Program-made: the position numbers and the translations under genes
Notes under the pieces: model-generated
The model's input: only the letters and a program-made list of their open reading frames with translations
The model's database searches: none
What the model was told of the DNA's origin: nothing
In this document: in pieces, positions 17,485 to 25,186 of the stretch
How the letters are laid out: the number at the start of each line of letters is the position of its first letter
How positions within the stretch are numbered: position 1 is the first letter of the stretch
DNA from: Endosaccharibacter trunci
Lineage (GTDB): Bacteria > Pseudomonadota > Alphaproteobacteria > Acetobacterales > Acetobacteraceae
Length of the DNA: 64,000 bases
Assembly: GCA_024515975.1 (NCBI GenBank)
Contig: JAMSKV010000008.1
Span: 62,001-126,000, forward strand
Direction: 5' to 3'

Positions 17485-18065
17485 GGCGCTGTTCTTTCGT
17501 CGAGACACCGACGAAGCGACAACAGCCCGCGTCTCACCCAGGATTTCACGGTTCCCAGCGGCGCCTGCAGGCGATCCGCCAGCTGGCCGTGCGACAAACC
17601 ATCGAAGAACGCCAACCGGACCGCGCGCTGCTGGATCGGCTCGAGTCCCGTCAGGCAGGCGAGGAGGTCGCGTGCGCCATCGCTTTCCTCGAGCCGCGTC
17701 AGGGCATCATCCGCATCGTCGGCGATGTCGGGCGACTCGGTCAGATGCTCCTCCCGGCCGGTTCGCCGCAAGGCGTCGATCGCCCTGTAGCGAACGAGGG
17801 TGGCGAGCCAGACACGAGCCGTGCCGTGCCGTGAGTCGTAGCGGGCCGCGTTTCGCCAGAGCTGGAGAAACGTGTCATGGACGAGATCGGCCGCAAGCGC
17901 GGGCTGTCGGGTCATCCGTAGCGCGATGCCGTACAGATAGGCGGATTCCCGCTCGTAGATCATTCGGAAAGCCGCTTTGTCGGCGAGGCTGCATCGCTGG
18001 ACGAGAGAGTCCAGGTCATCGTCCAGCGCGGCCACGCGATCGTCCTTCCGGATACCGGGCGTCAT
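17481..18065 (-). CDS. ECF-type RNA polymerase sigma factor (SigK/RpoE-like)
   Basis: About 194 residues with sigma region 2 (ERESAYLYGIALRMTRQPAL through DLVHDTFLQLWRNA, about 45-80) and region 4 (LTGLEPIQQRAVRLAFFDGL then LADRLQAPLGTVKSWVRRGL, about 135-182); region 3 is absent, which defines ECF factors. The RskA-type anti-sigma follows with a four-base overlap. The ATG ending at 18065 is the most likely start, though it has a poor ribosome site. Divergently placed 200 bases away is a Tat-exported ferritin-like gene, a plausible target of this sigma factor; that link is inference. Confidence 0.88.
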   Translation of the reverse strand: MTPGIRKDDRVAALDDDLDSLVQRCSLADKAAFRMIYERESAYLYGIALRMTRQPALAADLVHDTFLQLWRNAARYDSRHGTARVWLATLVRYRAIDALRRTGREEHLTESPDIADDADDALTRLEESDGARDLLACLTGLEPIQQRAVRLAFFDGLSHGQLADRLQAPLGTVKSWVRRGLLSLRRCLDERTAP

Positions 18066-18264
18066 CCTAACGGCCGTGCAGCTCGCTGGCGAGATACCCG
18101 GATCGGGCGGCTCCCTGAAAATGCGGCTTCTTTTCGTTTCATCGCCCGTCGCCGCATCCAATCGCGCGCGTCGTCCGTATCGGTTCCGCGGGAAGACAAC
18201 CGCGGATCACGGTGACGGTGGGCAGAACGCTCCCCGCCCGCATCTTGGATAGGGTTGAAACATC

Positions 18265-19197
18265 ATGTCCGACCAGACCATTCCCAGCGATCGCGACGAA
18301 CGGCCACATCCGCCAGAATTGGCCAGACGCCGTCTTTTCAAGCAGGCCACGGTCGGTGCGGCCGCCTTGTCGGCCTTCGCCCTGCAGAACAGCGTGTTCG
18401 CCAAGGCCGCCTCTGCCGCGACCACTCCGGCCGCCCTGACCGATCCCGACATTCTCAACTTTGCGTTGAACCTCGAATATCTGGAGGCGGAATTCTATTT
18501 GCGAGGCGCCTATGGCTACGGCCTCGGCGCCGCCGACATTTCCGGCACCGGCACTCTGGGCACCGTGACCGGCGGATCGAAAGTGACGTTCACCAGCGCG
18601 CTCTACCAGCAATATGCCCAGGAGGTCGCTCAGGACGAGCTCAGTCACGTCCGCTTCCTGCGCGCGGCCCTGGGCACCCAGGCGGTCGCCCGACCGTCCA
18701 TCGACCTGAAGACCAGCTTCACCACGGCCGCGATCGCTGCAGGCGTGATCAGCCCCGGGCAGACATTCGACCCCTTCGCCAACGAGGCGAACTTCCTGGT
18801 CGCGGCCTTCATCTTCGAGGATATCGGCGTCACCGCTTATAACGGGGCGGCGACCTTCATCACGTCGAAAGATTATCTGCAGGCCGCCGCGAGCATTCTC
18901 GCCGTCGAGGCGTACCACGCAGGCTCCGTCCGGACGATGCTCATCGGCAACGGCATCACCGACGCGCCCAACAAGATCTCCGCCCTGCGGGCCGCGGCAT
19001 CGGAAGCCGTTGGCGGATCGGGCGCCGGCGACGACCAGGGCGTCACCGTGAAAGGCGTCAGCAACGTTGTTCCGGCCGACAGCAATGCGCTGGCCTTTGC
19101 CCGCACCCCGAGCGAGGTCTTGAACATCGTCTATCTTGGCGGGGCGTCGGCCGGCTACGGCTTCTTTCCGAACAAGCTGAACGGCACCATCAACTAG
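18265..19197 (+). CDS. Tat-exported ferritin-like domain protein
   Basis: 310 residues. The N-terminus has a twin-arginine signal (ARRRLFKQATVGAAALSAF, about 20-38). The body is a ferritin-like four-helix protein of the desiccation-related group, with Glu/His motifs spread over the helices: LNLEYLEAEFYLRG, EVAQDELSHVRFL, FIFEDIGVTAY and ILAVEAYHAGSVR. These are candidate di-iron ligands. Members are exported and often linked to desiccation or envelope stress, with biochemistry largely unknown. It is divergent from the ECF sigma/anti-sigma pair, which suggests stress-induced expression. A weak AGGG precedes the start. Confidence 0.85.
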   Translation: MSDQTIPSDRDERPHPPELARRRLFKQATVGAAALSAFALQNSVFAKAASAATTPAALTDPDILNFALNLEYLEAEFYLRGAYGYGLGAADISGTGTLGTVTGGSKVTFTSALYQQYAQEVAQDELSHVRFLRAALGTQAVARPSIDLKTSFTTAAIAAGVISPGQTFDPFANEANFLVAAFIFEDIGVTAYNGAATFITSKDYLQAAASILAVEAYHAGSVRTMLIGNGITDAPNKISALRAAASEAVGGSGAGDDQGVTVKGVSNVVPADSNALAFARTPSEVLNIVYLGGASAGYGFFPNKLNGTIN

Positions 19198-19584
19198 GTC
19201 GGAACCCAACCGGACAGCCTGCCTTTCTGGCAAAGCTGTCCGGGTCAGACCCTCCATCCATCATCGCCGCCCACGCTCGGTTGAGAGCCGCGATGCCGTC
19301 TTGGCTTGACTGGCGGCGACGGTGGCTATCGTGGCGCTTCCACGTTCGCCCGGCCGAAAGACGTGGCGCATCGGCGGCCTGAACTGCCAACGCGCCTGCA
19401 TTGCAGAATCGCGGTCAGCGTCCGTGTTCGGATTTGTGTCCATCGTCCGCTTCGGCCATAACGACCCAGGCTCTTTCGAGCCGGGCGATGATCTTCCCCG
19501 CATTCGGCGCGGTTTTTTGTTTTCCGCATCGAAGATGGAGCGGACGGCACCTTCGCCGTTCGCCGGAGCCTGAGGAGAAGACCG
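19198..19584. other. Long leader region before the cold-shock gene
   Basis: About 390 bases without a convincing gene. Part is probably the 5' leader of the cold-shock mRNA; csp genes often have long leaders that fold with temperature. A T-rich run at about 19512-19522 follows a GC-rich segment and might mark termination. I could not define a structure by eye. Confidence 0.4.
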
Positions 19585-19794
19585 ATGCCCACAGGCACCG
19601 TGAAGTGGTTCAACGTCCAAAAAGGCTACGGATTCCTGCAGCCGGACGACAATTCGAAGGACGTGTTCATCCATATCACGGCGGTCGAACAGGCTGGCAT
19701 CAAGAGCCTGAACGACGGTCAAAAACTCGGCTACGAGCTTGAGACCGGGAAGCAGGGAAAGGTTTCCGCGGTCAATCTCAAGATCGGCGATTGA
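19585..19794 (+). CDS. Cold-shock protein (CspA family)
   Basis: 69 residues forming a single cold-shock domain: GTVKWFN (4-10), RNP1 KGYGFLQ (13-19) and RNP2 VFIHI (27-31), ending in VSAVNLKIGD. It binds single-stranded RNA and DNA and melts mRNA structure. GAGGAGA lies about eight bases before the ATG. It is monocistronic, with a long upstream leader. Confidence 0.95.
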   Translation: MPTGTVKWFNVQKGYGFLQPDDNSKDVFIHITAVEQAGIKSLNDGQKLGYELETGKQGKVSAVNLKIGD

Positions 19795-20221
19795 TGGCAG
19801 GCGGTCCGGGAGGAGCTTTTGGCTCCCCCGGCTTGCGTTCGCTTCATCACCGCATCATCCTTCGCAGCGCTTGCACCAACGGGACGGGACTCCGGCTCGG
19901 AGCAAAGGCGAAGGCCCCCGGGTAAGGCCCCACCACCATCCTGCTTGCCGGACATAGCCTGGCAGGCGATCAGCACGCCGACGATGGGTTCATCATCGGC
20001 CGCCAGCGGCTCCGTCACTTCCGTCCTCGATCCGCAAAATGCGACGGCTCGCCGGTTCCAGCACAGTCCGCCGCTTTCTTGTCTGCCGCTACCCGCGACG
20101 TGATGCTGTTCGCGCCTTGCGAACCCGTCCCCCTCGCCCCATCTGACTTATACGCAATCCCGCGCATCGCCCAAGACGGCAGCGGGATATTTGGTCTCCT
20201 GCCAACTGCCGGAGACCGAAC
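19795..20221. other. Intergenic stretch, nothing recognised
   Basis: About 430 bases after the cold-shock gene. Frames on both strands look like chance openings in GC-rich DNA. No tRNA, repeat or clear terminator was seen. Confidence 0.45.
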
Positions 20222-20365
20222 ATGAGCGACGAGAACAAAGCGTCCGATAAAGATGTCCTGGCCGACATCAGCAAATCCCACGCTGATCAGCCGGGCGATC
20301 TCGGCAGAACCAGAACCGAGAAAACCGATCAGGCAGATGCGGAGGATGAGCATCCGACGCGATAG
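20222..20365 (+). CDS. Small acidic hypothetical protein
   Basis: A 47-residue frame with GGAG eight bases before the ATG. The product is very hydrophilic and Asp/Glu/Lys-rich (SDENKASDKDVLADISKSH at the start, DQADAEDEHPTR at the end), probably unstructured. It lies 52 bases before the DUF2171 gene, so the two may be co-transcribed. No family is recognised. Confidence 0.45.
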   Translation: MSDENKASDKDVLADISKSHADQPGDLGRTRTEKTDQADAEDEHPTR

Positions 20366-20417
20366 AGGACTTTCCAGCAGATCCAGACACTGCCCCTTCT
20401 CCCTCCGGAGTACGAAT

Positions 20418-20678
20418 ATGGCCGATCTTTCCTCGATCAAACCGGGCTCTCGTGTCGTCGCGTCGAATGGAGCGATACTGGGCGTAGTGGATGCCGTCGA
20501 AGGCGGCGAACGGCTCCGGCTTCGCGCAGATGAAAACAAGCAAGCTTCCGGGCCGGACTATATCCCGTCATCCTGGGTCTCCGGCATCGAGACCGATCTC
20601 GTGCGGTTGAACCGCGACGAAACGCAAGCGCGGGACACCATGAACGAGGACATCCCGGCCGGCGAAGAAACGAGCTGA
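20418..20678 (+). CDS. DUF2171 family protein
   Basis: 86 residues with CGGAG seven bases upstream. The core (SRVVASNGAILGVVDAVEG, then YIPSSWVSGIE) has the PRC-barrel-like DUF2171 pattern found in many Proteobacteria, often among general-stress genes. The function is unknown. It sits between a 47-residue acidic ORF and an uncharacterised 136-residue ORF, downstream of csp. Confidence 0.75.
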   Translation: MADLSSIKPGSRVVASNGAILGVVDAVEGGERLRLRADENKQASGPDYIPSSWVSGIETDLVRLNRDETQARDTMNEDIPAGEETS

Positions 20679-20720
20679 TCGACCAGAACGGCGACGGACC
20701 GGATCCGACATCGCCCGGCG

Positions 20721-21131
20721 ATGACGATGCAGAAAACACCTCTGGAGATTGCCATCCGGTCGCGTGACCTGCTGTTGCCGGTGATACGGCGTCACGGCCG
20801 GCTCGTGGACGGCGCGAGACAGGACGGTTCGCTGCGATTCCTGGTTCTCGAACGTCCCCCCTGGCGCTTCCGCCATTGGACGCCCTTCAACGCGCTCGGT
20901 CGGGAGGAGCCGTCCTCCCCTGGCTACCGTCACGCGCTGGAGCGGCAGCGAGGCAAAGACGACCTGCCTTACGGCTTCGATATTCATATCGGGGACCGGC
21001 TGGTCGTCTGTCTGTTGTGGTCTGACAGCGGAGAAGCCGATCTGGTGCAATTCGAAGCTGGGCCGTGGCAATCCCAGCTCTCGCGTTACGACGCGTTCCT
21101 GCAACCGTGGGACGGCGACTGCGGCGCCTAG
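20721..21131 (+). CDS. Hypothetical protein
   Basis: 136 residues, no signal peptide or membrane segment. The residue pattern looks like a genuine folded protein (RFLVLERPPWRFRHWTPFN; YGFDIHIGDRLVVCLLWSD), with many Trp and Arg. ATG codons at 20721 and 20727 are alternative starts. I do not recognise the family. It follows the DUF2171 gene by 42 bases and may share its transcript. Confidence 0.5.
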   Translation: MTMQKTPLEIAIRSRDLLLPVIRRHGRLVDGARQDGSLRFLVLERPPWRFRHWTPFNALGREEPSSPGYRHALERQRGKDDLPYGFDIHIGDRLVVCLLWSDSGEADLVQFEAGPWQSQLSRYDAFLQPWDGDCGA

Positions 21132-21257
21132 CGAAATGCGGCGAACGGAACGCCGCCGATCGCCGTTCGATCTGGCTCGCTGTGCCCGGCCTGGCTAAGC
21201 TCGGCACCGTCGCGCCGTCTGCTCCGGCGCCTGACCGACGCGCCGGGGTGCCCATTC

Positions 21258-22181
21258 ATGAGTTTCCTGTGCAAAACCACGCCGGAACGCGGCCTCGTCT
21301 GGCAGGCGCGCTTCGCCGAACGCTTGCCCGACCTGCCGTTCCGTCTGTGGCCGGATCCGAAGATGGCGGAGACCCGGTTTCTGGCCGCCTGGACGATCCC
21401 CGACGCCCTGCCGCAACTGATGCCCGGGCTGGAGGTGCTGTTCTCGATCGGCGCCGGCATCGATCAGCTGGGCCTGGCCGCGGTGCCGCCGTCGATCCGC
21501 GTGGTGCGGATGATCGAGCCCGGATTGGTCGCGGGCATGGTCGAATACGTCGCCTGGGCGGTGCTGTCGCAGCACCGCGAGCTGTTCCGCTACGAGGCCG
21601 ACCAGCGTGCAGGGCTCTGGAATCCGGCCCCTAACCGCGCGCCCGGCGAATGCCGTGTCGGGATCATGGGAACCGGCACCCTGGGCGGCGCTTGCCTCCG
21701 CCATCTCGCCGCTCTGGGCTTCGCCTGCCGCTCCTGGAGCAGACGCCCGAGCGAGATCGAGGGGGTGCAAGGTTTCTCCGGACCGGAAGACCTGGACGCG
21801 TTTCTCGCCGGCACGGACATTCTGGTCTGCCTGCTGCCGCTGACCGACGACACGCGCCACATTCTCGACCGACGCTGCTTCTCCCGTCTCCCCGCCGGCG
21901 CCTGCGTGGTGAACTGCGGCCGCGGCGGCCATCTGGTGGCCCGCGATCTGATCGACGCGCTCGACAGCGGCCAGCTTTCCCAGGCCGTGCTCGATGTCAC
22001 CGAACCCGAGCCGCTGCCGCCAGGGCATCCATTCTGGCGCCACCCCCGCATCCGTCTCACGCCTCACATCGCCAGCGATTCCCAGCCGCAATCCGGCGCT
22101 GACGCCGTGATCGAGAATATTCGGCGATACGAGTCCGGACAGCCCATGATCGGGGAGGTCGATCGCCGCCTGGGCTATTGA
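21258..22181 (+). CDS. ghrA: Glyoxylate/hydroxypyruvate reductase A (D-2-hydroxyacid dehydrogenase)
   Basis: 307 residues with the GhrA layout. An N-terminal substrate domain contains VLFSIGAGIDQL. The NAD(P) Rossmann motif is VGIMGTGTLGGACLRHL (134-150), and the catalytic triad is R222 (NCGRGGHLV), E249 (DVTEPEPLP) and H270 (RLTPHIAS). The enzyme reduces glyoxylate and hydroxypyruvate to glycolate and glycerate in the cytoplasm, preferring NADPH. It is monocistronic and convergent with hemN; the gap between them holds two opposed hairpin repeats likely to act as terminators. Confidence 0.9.
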   Translation: MSFLCKTTPERGLVWQARFAERLPDLPFRLWPDPKMAETRFLAAWTIPDALPQLMPGLEVLFSIGAGIDQLGLAAVPPSIRVVRMIEPGLVAGMVEYVAWAVLSQHRELFRYEADQRAGLWNPAPNRAPGECRVGIMGTGTLGGACLRHLAALGFACRSWSRRPSEIEGVQGFSGPEDLDAFLAGTDILVCLLPLTDDTRHILDRRCFSRLPAGACVVNCGRGGHLVARDLIDALDSGQLSQAVLDVTEPEPLPPGHPFWRHPRIRLTPHIASDSQPQSGADAVIENIRRYESGQPMIGEVDRRLGY

Positions 22182-22211
22182 GGCGCACACGGAAAAAGGA
22201 AGGAGAAAGAG

Positions 22212-22256
22212 TCTTCTTTTTCTGAAGAAAAAGAAGCAAAAAGACTTCTGTCCGTT
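22212..22256 (-). repeat. Hairpin-forming interspersed repeat, copy 3 (inverted)
   Basis: On the minus strand this copy matches 1235-1281 almost base for base, with a perfect CTTCTTTTTC/GAAAAAGAAG hairpin. It lies between the convergent ghrA and hemN genes and, read on its own strand, follows hemN. Confidence 0.8.
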
Positions 22257-22294
22257 ACGTATTGAGTGTGTGGCGCGTACGGAGCCACGCCACC

Positions 22295-22330
22295 AGAAGG
22301 TCTTTGGTTCTTCTTCCGAGAAAAAACACC
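22295..22330 (+). repeat. Degenerate hairpin repeat facing copy 3
   Basis: AGAAGGTCTTTGGTTCTTCT followed by TCCGAGAAAAAACACC resembles the repeat unit in the opposite orientation to copy 3, with several mismatches. On the plus strand it lies downstream of ghrA, so the two units face each other between convergent genes. Confidence 0.5.
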
Positions 22331-22381
22331 TCTTTCGGCAGACCGTGATGGTGGCGGGCGTCGGGATGTCCCGGACACCCT

Positions 22382-23776
22382 CTACACCGCCATGGCATGC
22401 CGGCCGGAGGAGATCGCGCGATAGCGATCGAACACCGCGGCGATCCCGCGCAGAAACGGCATTCCCGCCTCCCTCACTCCCACAAATGCCCCATCGATCG
22501 TCACCAGCCCGTCTTCCAGCGCGGCCGACAGTTTCGGCAGATCCGACAGGAGCGTCTCGACGGCCGCACCGTGTTGCTCGGCCGTCTCACGTAGATCGAC
22601 CTTGCCCTCACACATCAGCGTGCAGATCACCGCCGCGCGCAACCGGTCCTCGTCGCTCAGCACGACCCCGCGCGAAACGGCCAGCTCGCCCGCATCGATC
22701 GCCGCGCCATAGACCGGCAGCGCGGCATGATTCTGCACATAGCCGCCGGCGAACCGGCCGATCGCAGATGCGCCGACGCCGATCAGCGTGCTTGCATCGT
22801 CCGTCGTATAGCCCTGGAAGTTCCGGTGCAGACGTCCCGTCCGCGCCGCCACGGCCAACGCGTCGTTCGGCTGCGCGTAATGATCGATCCCGATCGGCCC
22901 GTAACCCTGCGCACGCAGCGTCGCATCGATGGCGGCGCGCTGCCGGAACCGTTCGGCGGCGCCGGGGAGCGTGTCGGCCGGGATCAGGCGCTGCTGCCGG
23001 CGCACCCACGGCACATGCGCGTAGCCGAACACCGACAGCCGGTCCGGCGCCATCGCCGACACGCGAGCGGCGGTGCGGGCCGCACCGGCCTCGGTTTGCA
23101 GCGGTAGCCCGTAGATCAGATCGAGGTGGATCGATCGCACGCCGATCCCGCGCAGCGACGCGATGCAATCCGACACCATACCCGCGTCCTGGATGCGGCC
23201 GACCGCACGCTGCACGGCCGGATCGAGATCCTGCACGCCCAGACTGGCGCGACCGAGTTTCAGGCGCGCGAACAGGTCCAGATGGTCGGCCGAGAGATGG
23301 CGGGGATCAATCTCCACCGAGAGTTCCGCGTCGTCGCGCACGGCGAACACGCGGCGCAGCGTGGCATCCACCGCTTCCAGCGCCTCCGGCGGAAGAGAGC
23401 TCGGCGTACCGCCGCCCCAATGGATGCGCGACACCGGCAGACGCCGTCCGATCGTGGCCGCCACCTGTTCCAGTTCACGAATCATCCGGCGCGCATAGGC
23501 CCAGCGCGGCGCCTCCTGTCGCGCCACCACGGCATGGCAGCCGCAATACAGGCAGAGCCGGTCGCAGAACGGCACGTGAAGATAGATCGAAACCGGCTCT
23601 TCGGGCGGCAGCATCCGCAGCCACGCGGCGTAGAGCGACGCATCCACCGAAGGCCCGAACTGCACGGCGGTCGGATAGGAGGTGTAGCGCGGCACCGCGC
23701 CGCCATGGCGACGCAACAGATGCGCCAGAACCGCATCGGGCGGCGCCTGCGGCGAGATGCCTTTTTGTGCGTCCAT
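22382..23776 (-). CDS. hemN: Oxygen-independent coproporphyrinogen III oxidase
   Basis: The ATG ending at 23776 (AAGGG nine bases upstream) gives 464 residues; an in-frame ATG ending at 23812 has no ribosome site. The radical-SAM cluster motif is C71-x3-C75-x2-C78 in LHVPFCDRLCLYCGCH, with the HemN N-terminal arm (VPRYTSYPTAVQF) before it and a HemN C-terminal domain after it. The enzyme oxidatively decarboxylates coproporphyrinogen III without oxygen, allowing haem synthesis under low oxygen. It lies downstream of cydABX, whose product needs haem b and d. An FNR-like box at 23839-23852 precedes it, so it is probably induced by oxygen limitation, alone or with cyd. Confidence 0.92.
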   Translation of the reverse strand: MDAQKGISPQAPPDAVLAHLLRRHGGAVPRYTSYPTAVQFGPSVDASLYAAWLRMLPPEEPVSIYLHVPFCDRLCLYCGCHAVVARQEAPRWAYARRMIRELEQVAATIGRRLPVSRIHWGGGTPSSLPPEALEAVDATLRRVFAVRDDAELSVEIDPRHLSADHLDLFARLKLGRASLGVQDLDPAVQRAVGRIQDAGMVSDCIASLRGIGVRSIHLDLIYGLPLQTEAGAARTAARVSAMAPDRLSVFGYAHVPWVRRQQRLIPADTLPGAAERFRQRAAIDATLRAQGYGPIGIDHYAQPNDALAVAARTGRLHRNFQGYTTDDASTLIGVGASAIGRFAGGYVQNHAALPVYGAAIDAGELAVSRGVVLSDEDRLRAAVICTLMCEGKVDLRETAEQHGAAVETLLSDLPKLSAALEDGLVTIDGAFVGVREAGMPFLRGIAAVFDRYRAISSGRHAMAV

Positions 23777-23838
23777 GGCTGGAACCCTTTCGGTCTCGAT
23801 GGTCGGTGGCATCGAAGCCGATCGGGTCCGCCCCGTCC

Positions 23839-23852
23839 TTGATTCACATCAG
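23839..23852. promoter_or_regulatory. FNR-like box upstream of hemN
   Basis: TTGATTCACATCAG matches TTGAT-N4-ATCAA at nine of ten defined positions. It lies 62 bases before the preferred hemN start and just after the cydX stop. It overlaps the first unit of a 13-base tandem repeat (23841-23866). Confidence 0.65.
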
Positions 23853-23866
23853 CGATTCACATCAGC
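23841..23866. repeat. Perfect 13-base tandem duplication
   Basis: GATTCACATCAGC occurs twice in direct succession (23841-23853 and 23854-23866). One copy carries the FNR-like box before hemN; the other contains the last codons and stop of cydX. Confidence 0.85.
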
Positions 23867-24015
23867 GGCGAGGCGTTCTCGTCGTGGAAACCGGAGGCAC
23901 GCCGGTCCGCCGGCGTGTCGTCCTCTTTCGGCAGGCGGAACTCGTGCCACATGCCGTTCAGCACCGCGAACGACACCGCGAGACCGAGTCCCAGCACCCA
24001 GGTGAAATACCACAT
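23857..24015 (-). CDS. cydX: Cytochrome bd oxidase small subunit CydX
   Basis: A 52-residue frame starting at the ATG ending at 24015, 12 bases after cydB. The N-terminus MWYFTWVLGLGLAVSFAVLN is the typical CydX opening: one hydrophobic helix with Trp near the start and then a Trp-His-Glu (GMWHEF) at the membrane surface. A polar tail follows. CydX packs against CydA and is needed for stable haem binding and activity of the bd oxidase. Order, spacing and sequence all fit cydABX. Confidence 0.9.
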   Translation of the reverse strand: MWYFTWVLGLGLAVSFAVLNGMWHEFRLPKEDDTPADRRASGFHDENASPLM

Positions 24016-24027
24016 GGCGTTCTCTCC

Positions 24028-25176
24028 TCAGTAGAAATCGCGATTGGCGATCACCTCGGCCCCGGTCACCCGTCCCCACAGAACCCGGTACACCCAGGCC
24101 GTGTAGAGCAGAACCAGCGGCAGAAGGATCACCGTCGAGATCAGCATGTTGAACAAGGTGCGCGCGCTGGACGACGCGTTCCACACCAGCAGGCTGGAAT
24201 GCGCATCCACCGAACTCGGCATCACGAACGGGAACATCGACAGGCCGACCGTGGCGATGATGCCGGCGCTCGACAGCGCCGATCCCGCCAGAGGCAGCAC
24301 GTCGCTGCGTCGCGACAGCCCGAACAGCGCCAGGACGGCCCCGCCGAAGCCGAGAGCGGGAGCGATCATCATCCAGGGATGAGCCGCGAAGTTCAGCAGC
24401 CAGCCGCCCGCTTCGGCGACCGTGTCCGCGCGCAGCGGGTTGGACGGTCCCGCCGGATCCACCGCGCCGGACAGCCGGAAGCCGATGCCGCCGAACGCCA
24501 TGTCCAGCCCGCCCGCGGCAAACAGCAGCACGGACAGGATCGCCGTCGCCATGCCGACGCGGCGCGCCCGCTCGTGCAGCGCGCCATGCTCCAGCCGGAT
24601 CGCCAGGAACGACGATCCGTGCAGCAGCATCATGGACACCGACAACAGGCCGCACAGAAGGGTGGTCGGGGTGAACAGCCCGAGGAAGCTGCCCTCGAAC
24701 GACACGCGCAGATCGTCGTCCAGCCGGATCGGCACGCCCTGCAGCACGTTGCCCACCGCCACGCCGAACACCAGAGCCGGCACCAGACCGCCCACGAACA
24801 GCGCCCCGTCCCAGCGCGCACGCCAGGACGCTTCCGGCTTCTTGGAGCGGTATTTGAAGCCCACCGGCCGCATGATCAGCGCCGCCAGAACCACGAACAT
24901 CGCCAGATAGAAGCCGGAGAAGCTGGCGGCATAGACGAACGGCCAGGCCGCGAAGATCGCGCCGCCGCCAAGGATGAACCAGACCTGGTTGCCCTCCCAG
25001 GTCGGGCCGACGCTGTTGATCATCATGCGCCGCTCCTGGTCGGTCCTGCCAAGGAACGGCAGCAGGGCGCATACGCCGAGATCCCAGCCATCGGCGAGCG
25101 CGAAACCGATCAGCAGGACGCCGAGCAGCGCCCACCAGATCACACGAAGCGTTGGATAGTCGAACAGGCTGTGCAT
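24028..25176 (-). CDS. cydB: Cytochrome bd ubiquinol oxidase subunit II
   Basis: 382 residues starting at the ATG ending at 25176 with MHSLFDYPTLRVIWW. Eight or nine membrane segments are visible. Conserved CydB stretches include GFALADGWDLGVCALLPFLG (about 25-44) and GPTWEGNQVWFILGGGAIFA (about 57-76), which bear residues that support CydA and the haem region. CydB lacks haem ligands of its own. It begins ten bases after cydA and ends 12 bases before cydX, so the genes form an operon. A longer N-terminal frame exists but overlaps cydA. Confidence 0.95.
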   Translation of the reverse strand: MHSLFDYPTLRVIWWALLGVLLIGFALADGWDLGVCALLPFLGRTDQERRMMINSVGPTWEGNQVWFILGGGAIFAAWPFVYAASFSGFYLAMFVVLAALIMRPVGFKYRSKKPEASWRARWDGALFVGGLVPALVFGVAVGNVLQGVPIRLDDDLRVSFEGSFLGLFTPTTLLCGLLSVSMMLLHGSSFLAIRLEHGALHERARRVGMATAILSVLLFAAGGLDMAFGGIGFRLSGAVDPAGPSNPLRADTVAEAGGWLLNFAAHPWMMIAPALGFGGAVLALFGLSRRSDVLPLAGSALSSAGIIATVGLSMFPFVMPSSVDAHSSLLVWNASSSARTLFNMLISTVILLPLVLLYTAWVYRVLWGRVTGAEVIANRDFY

Positions 25177-25186
25177 GACGCGCTCC

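Noticed and set aside
19198-19584. Possible riboswitch or structured RNA before csp
   Set aside because: No conserved riboswitch core could be recognised by eye; a covariance-model search would be needed.
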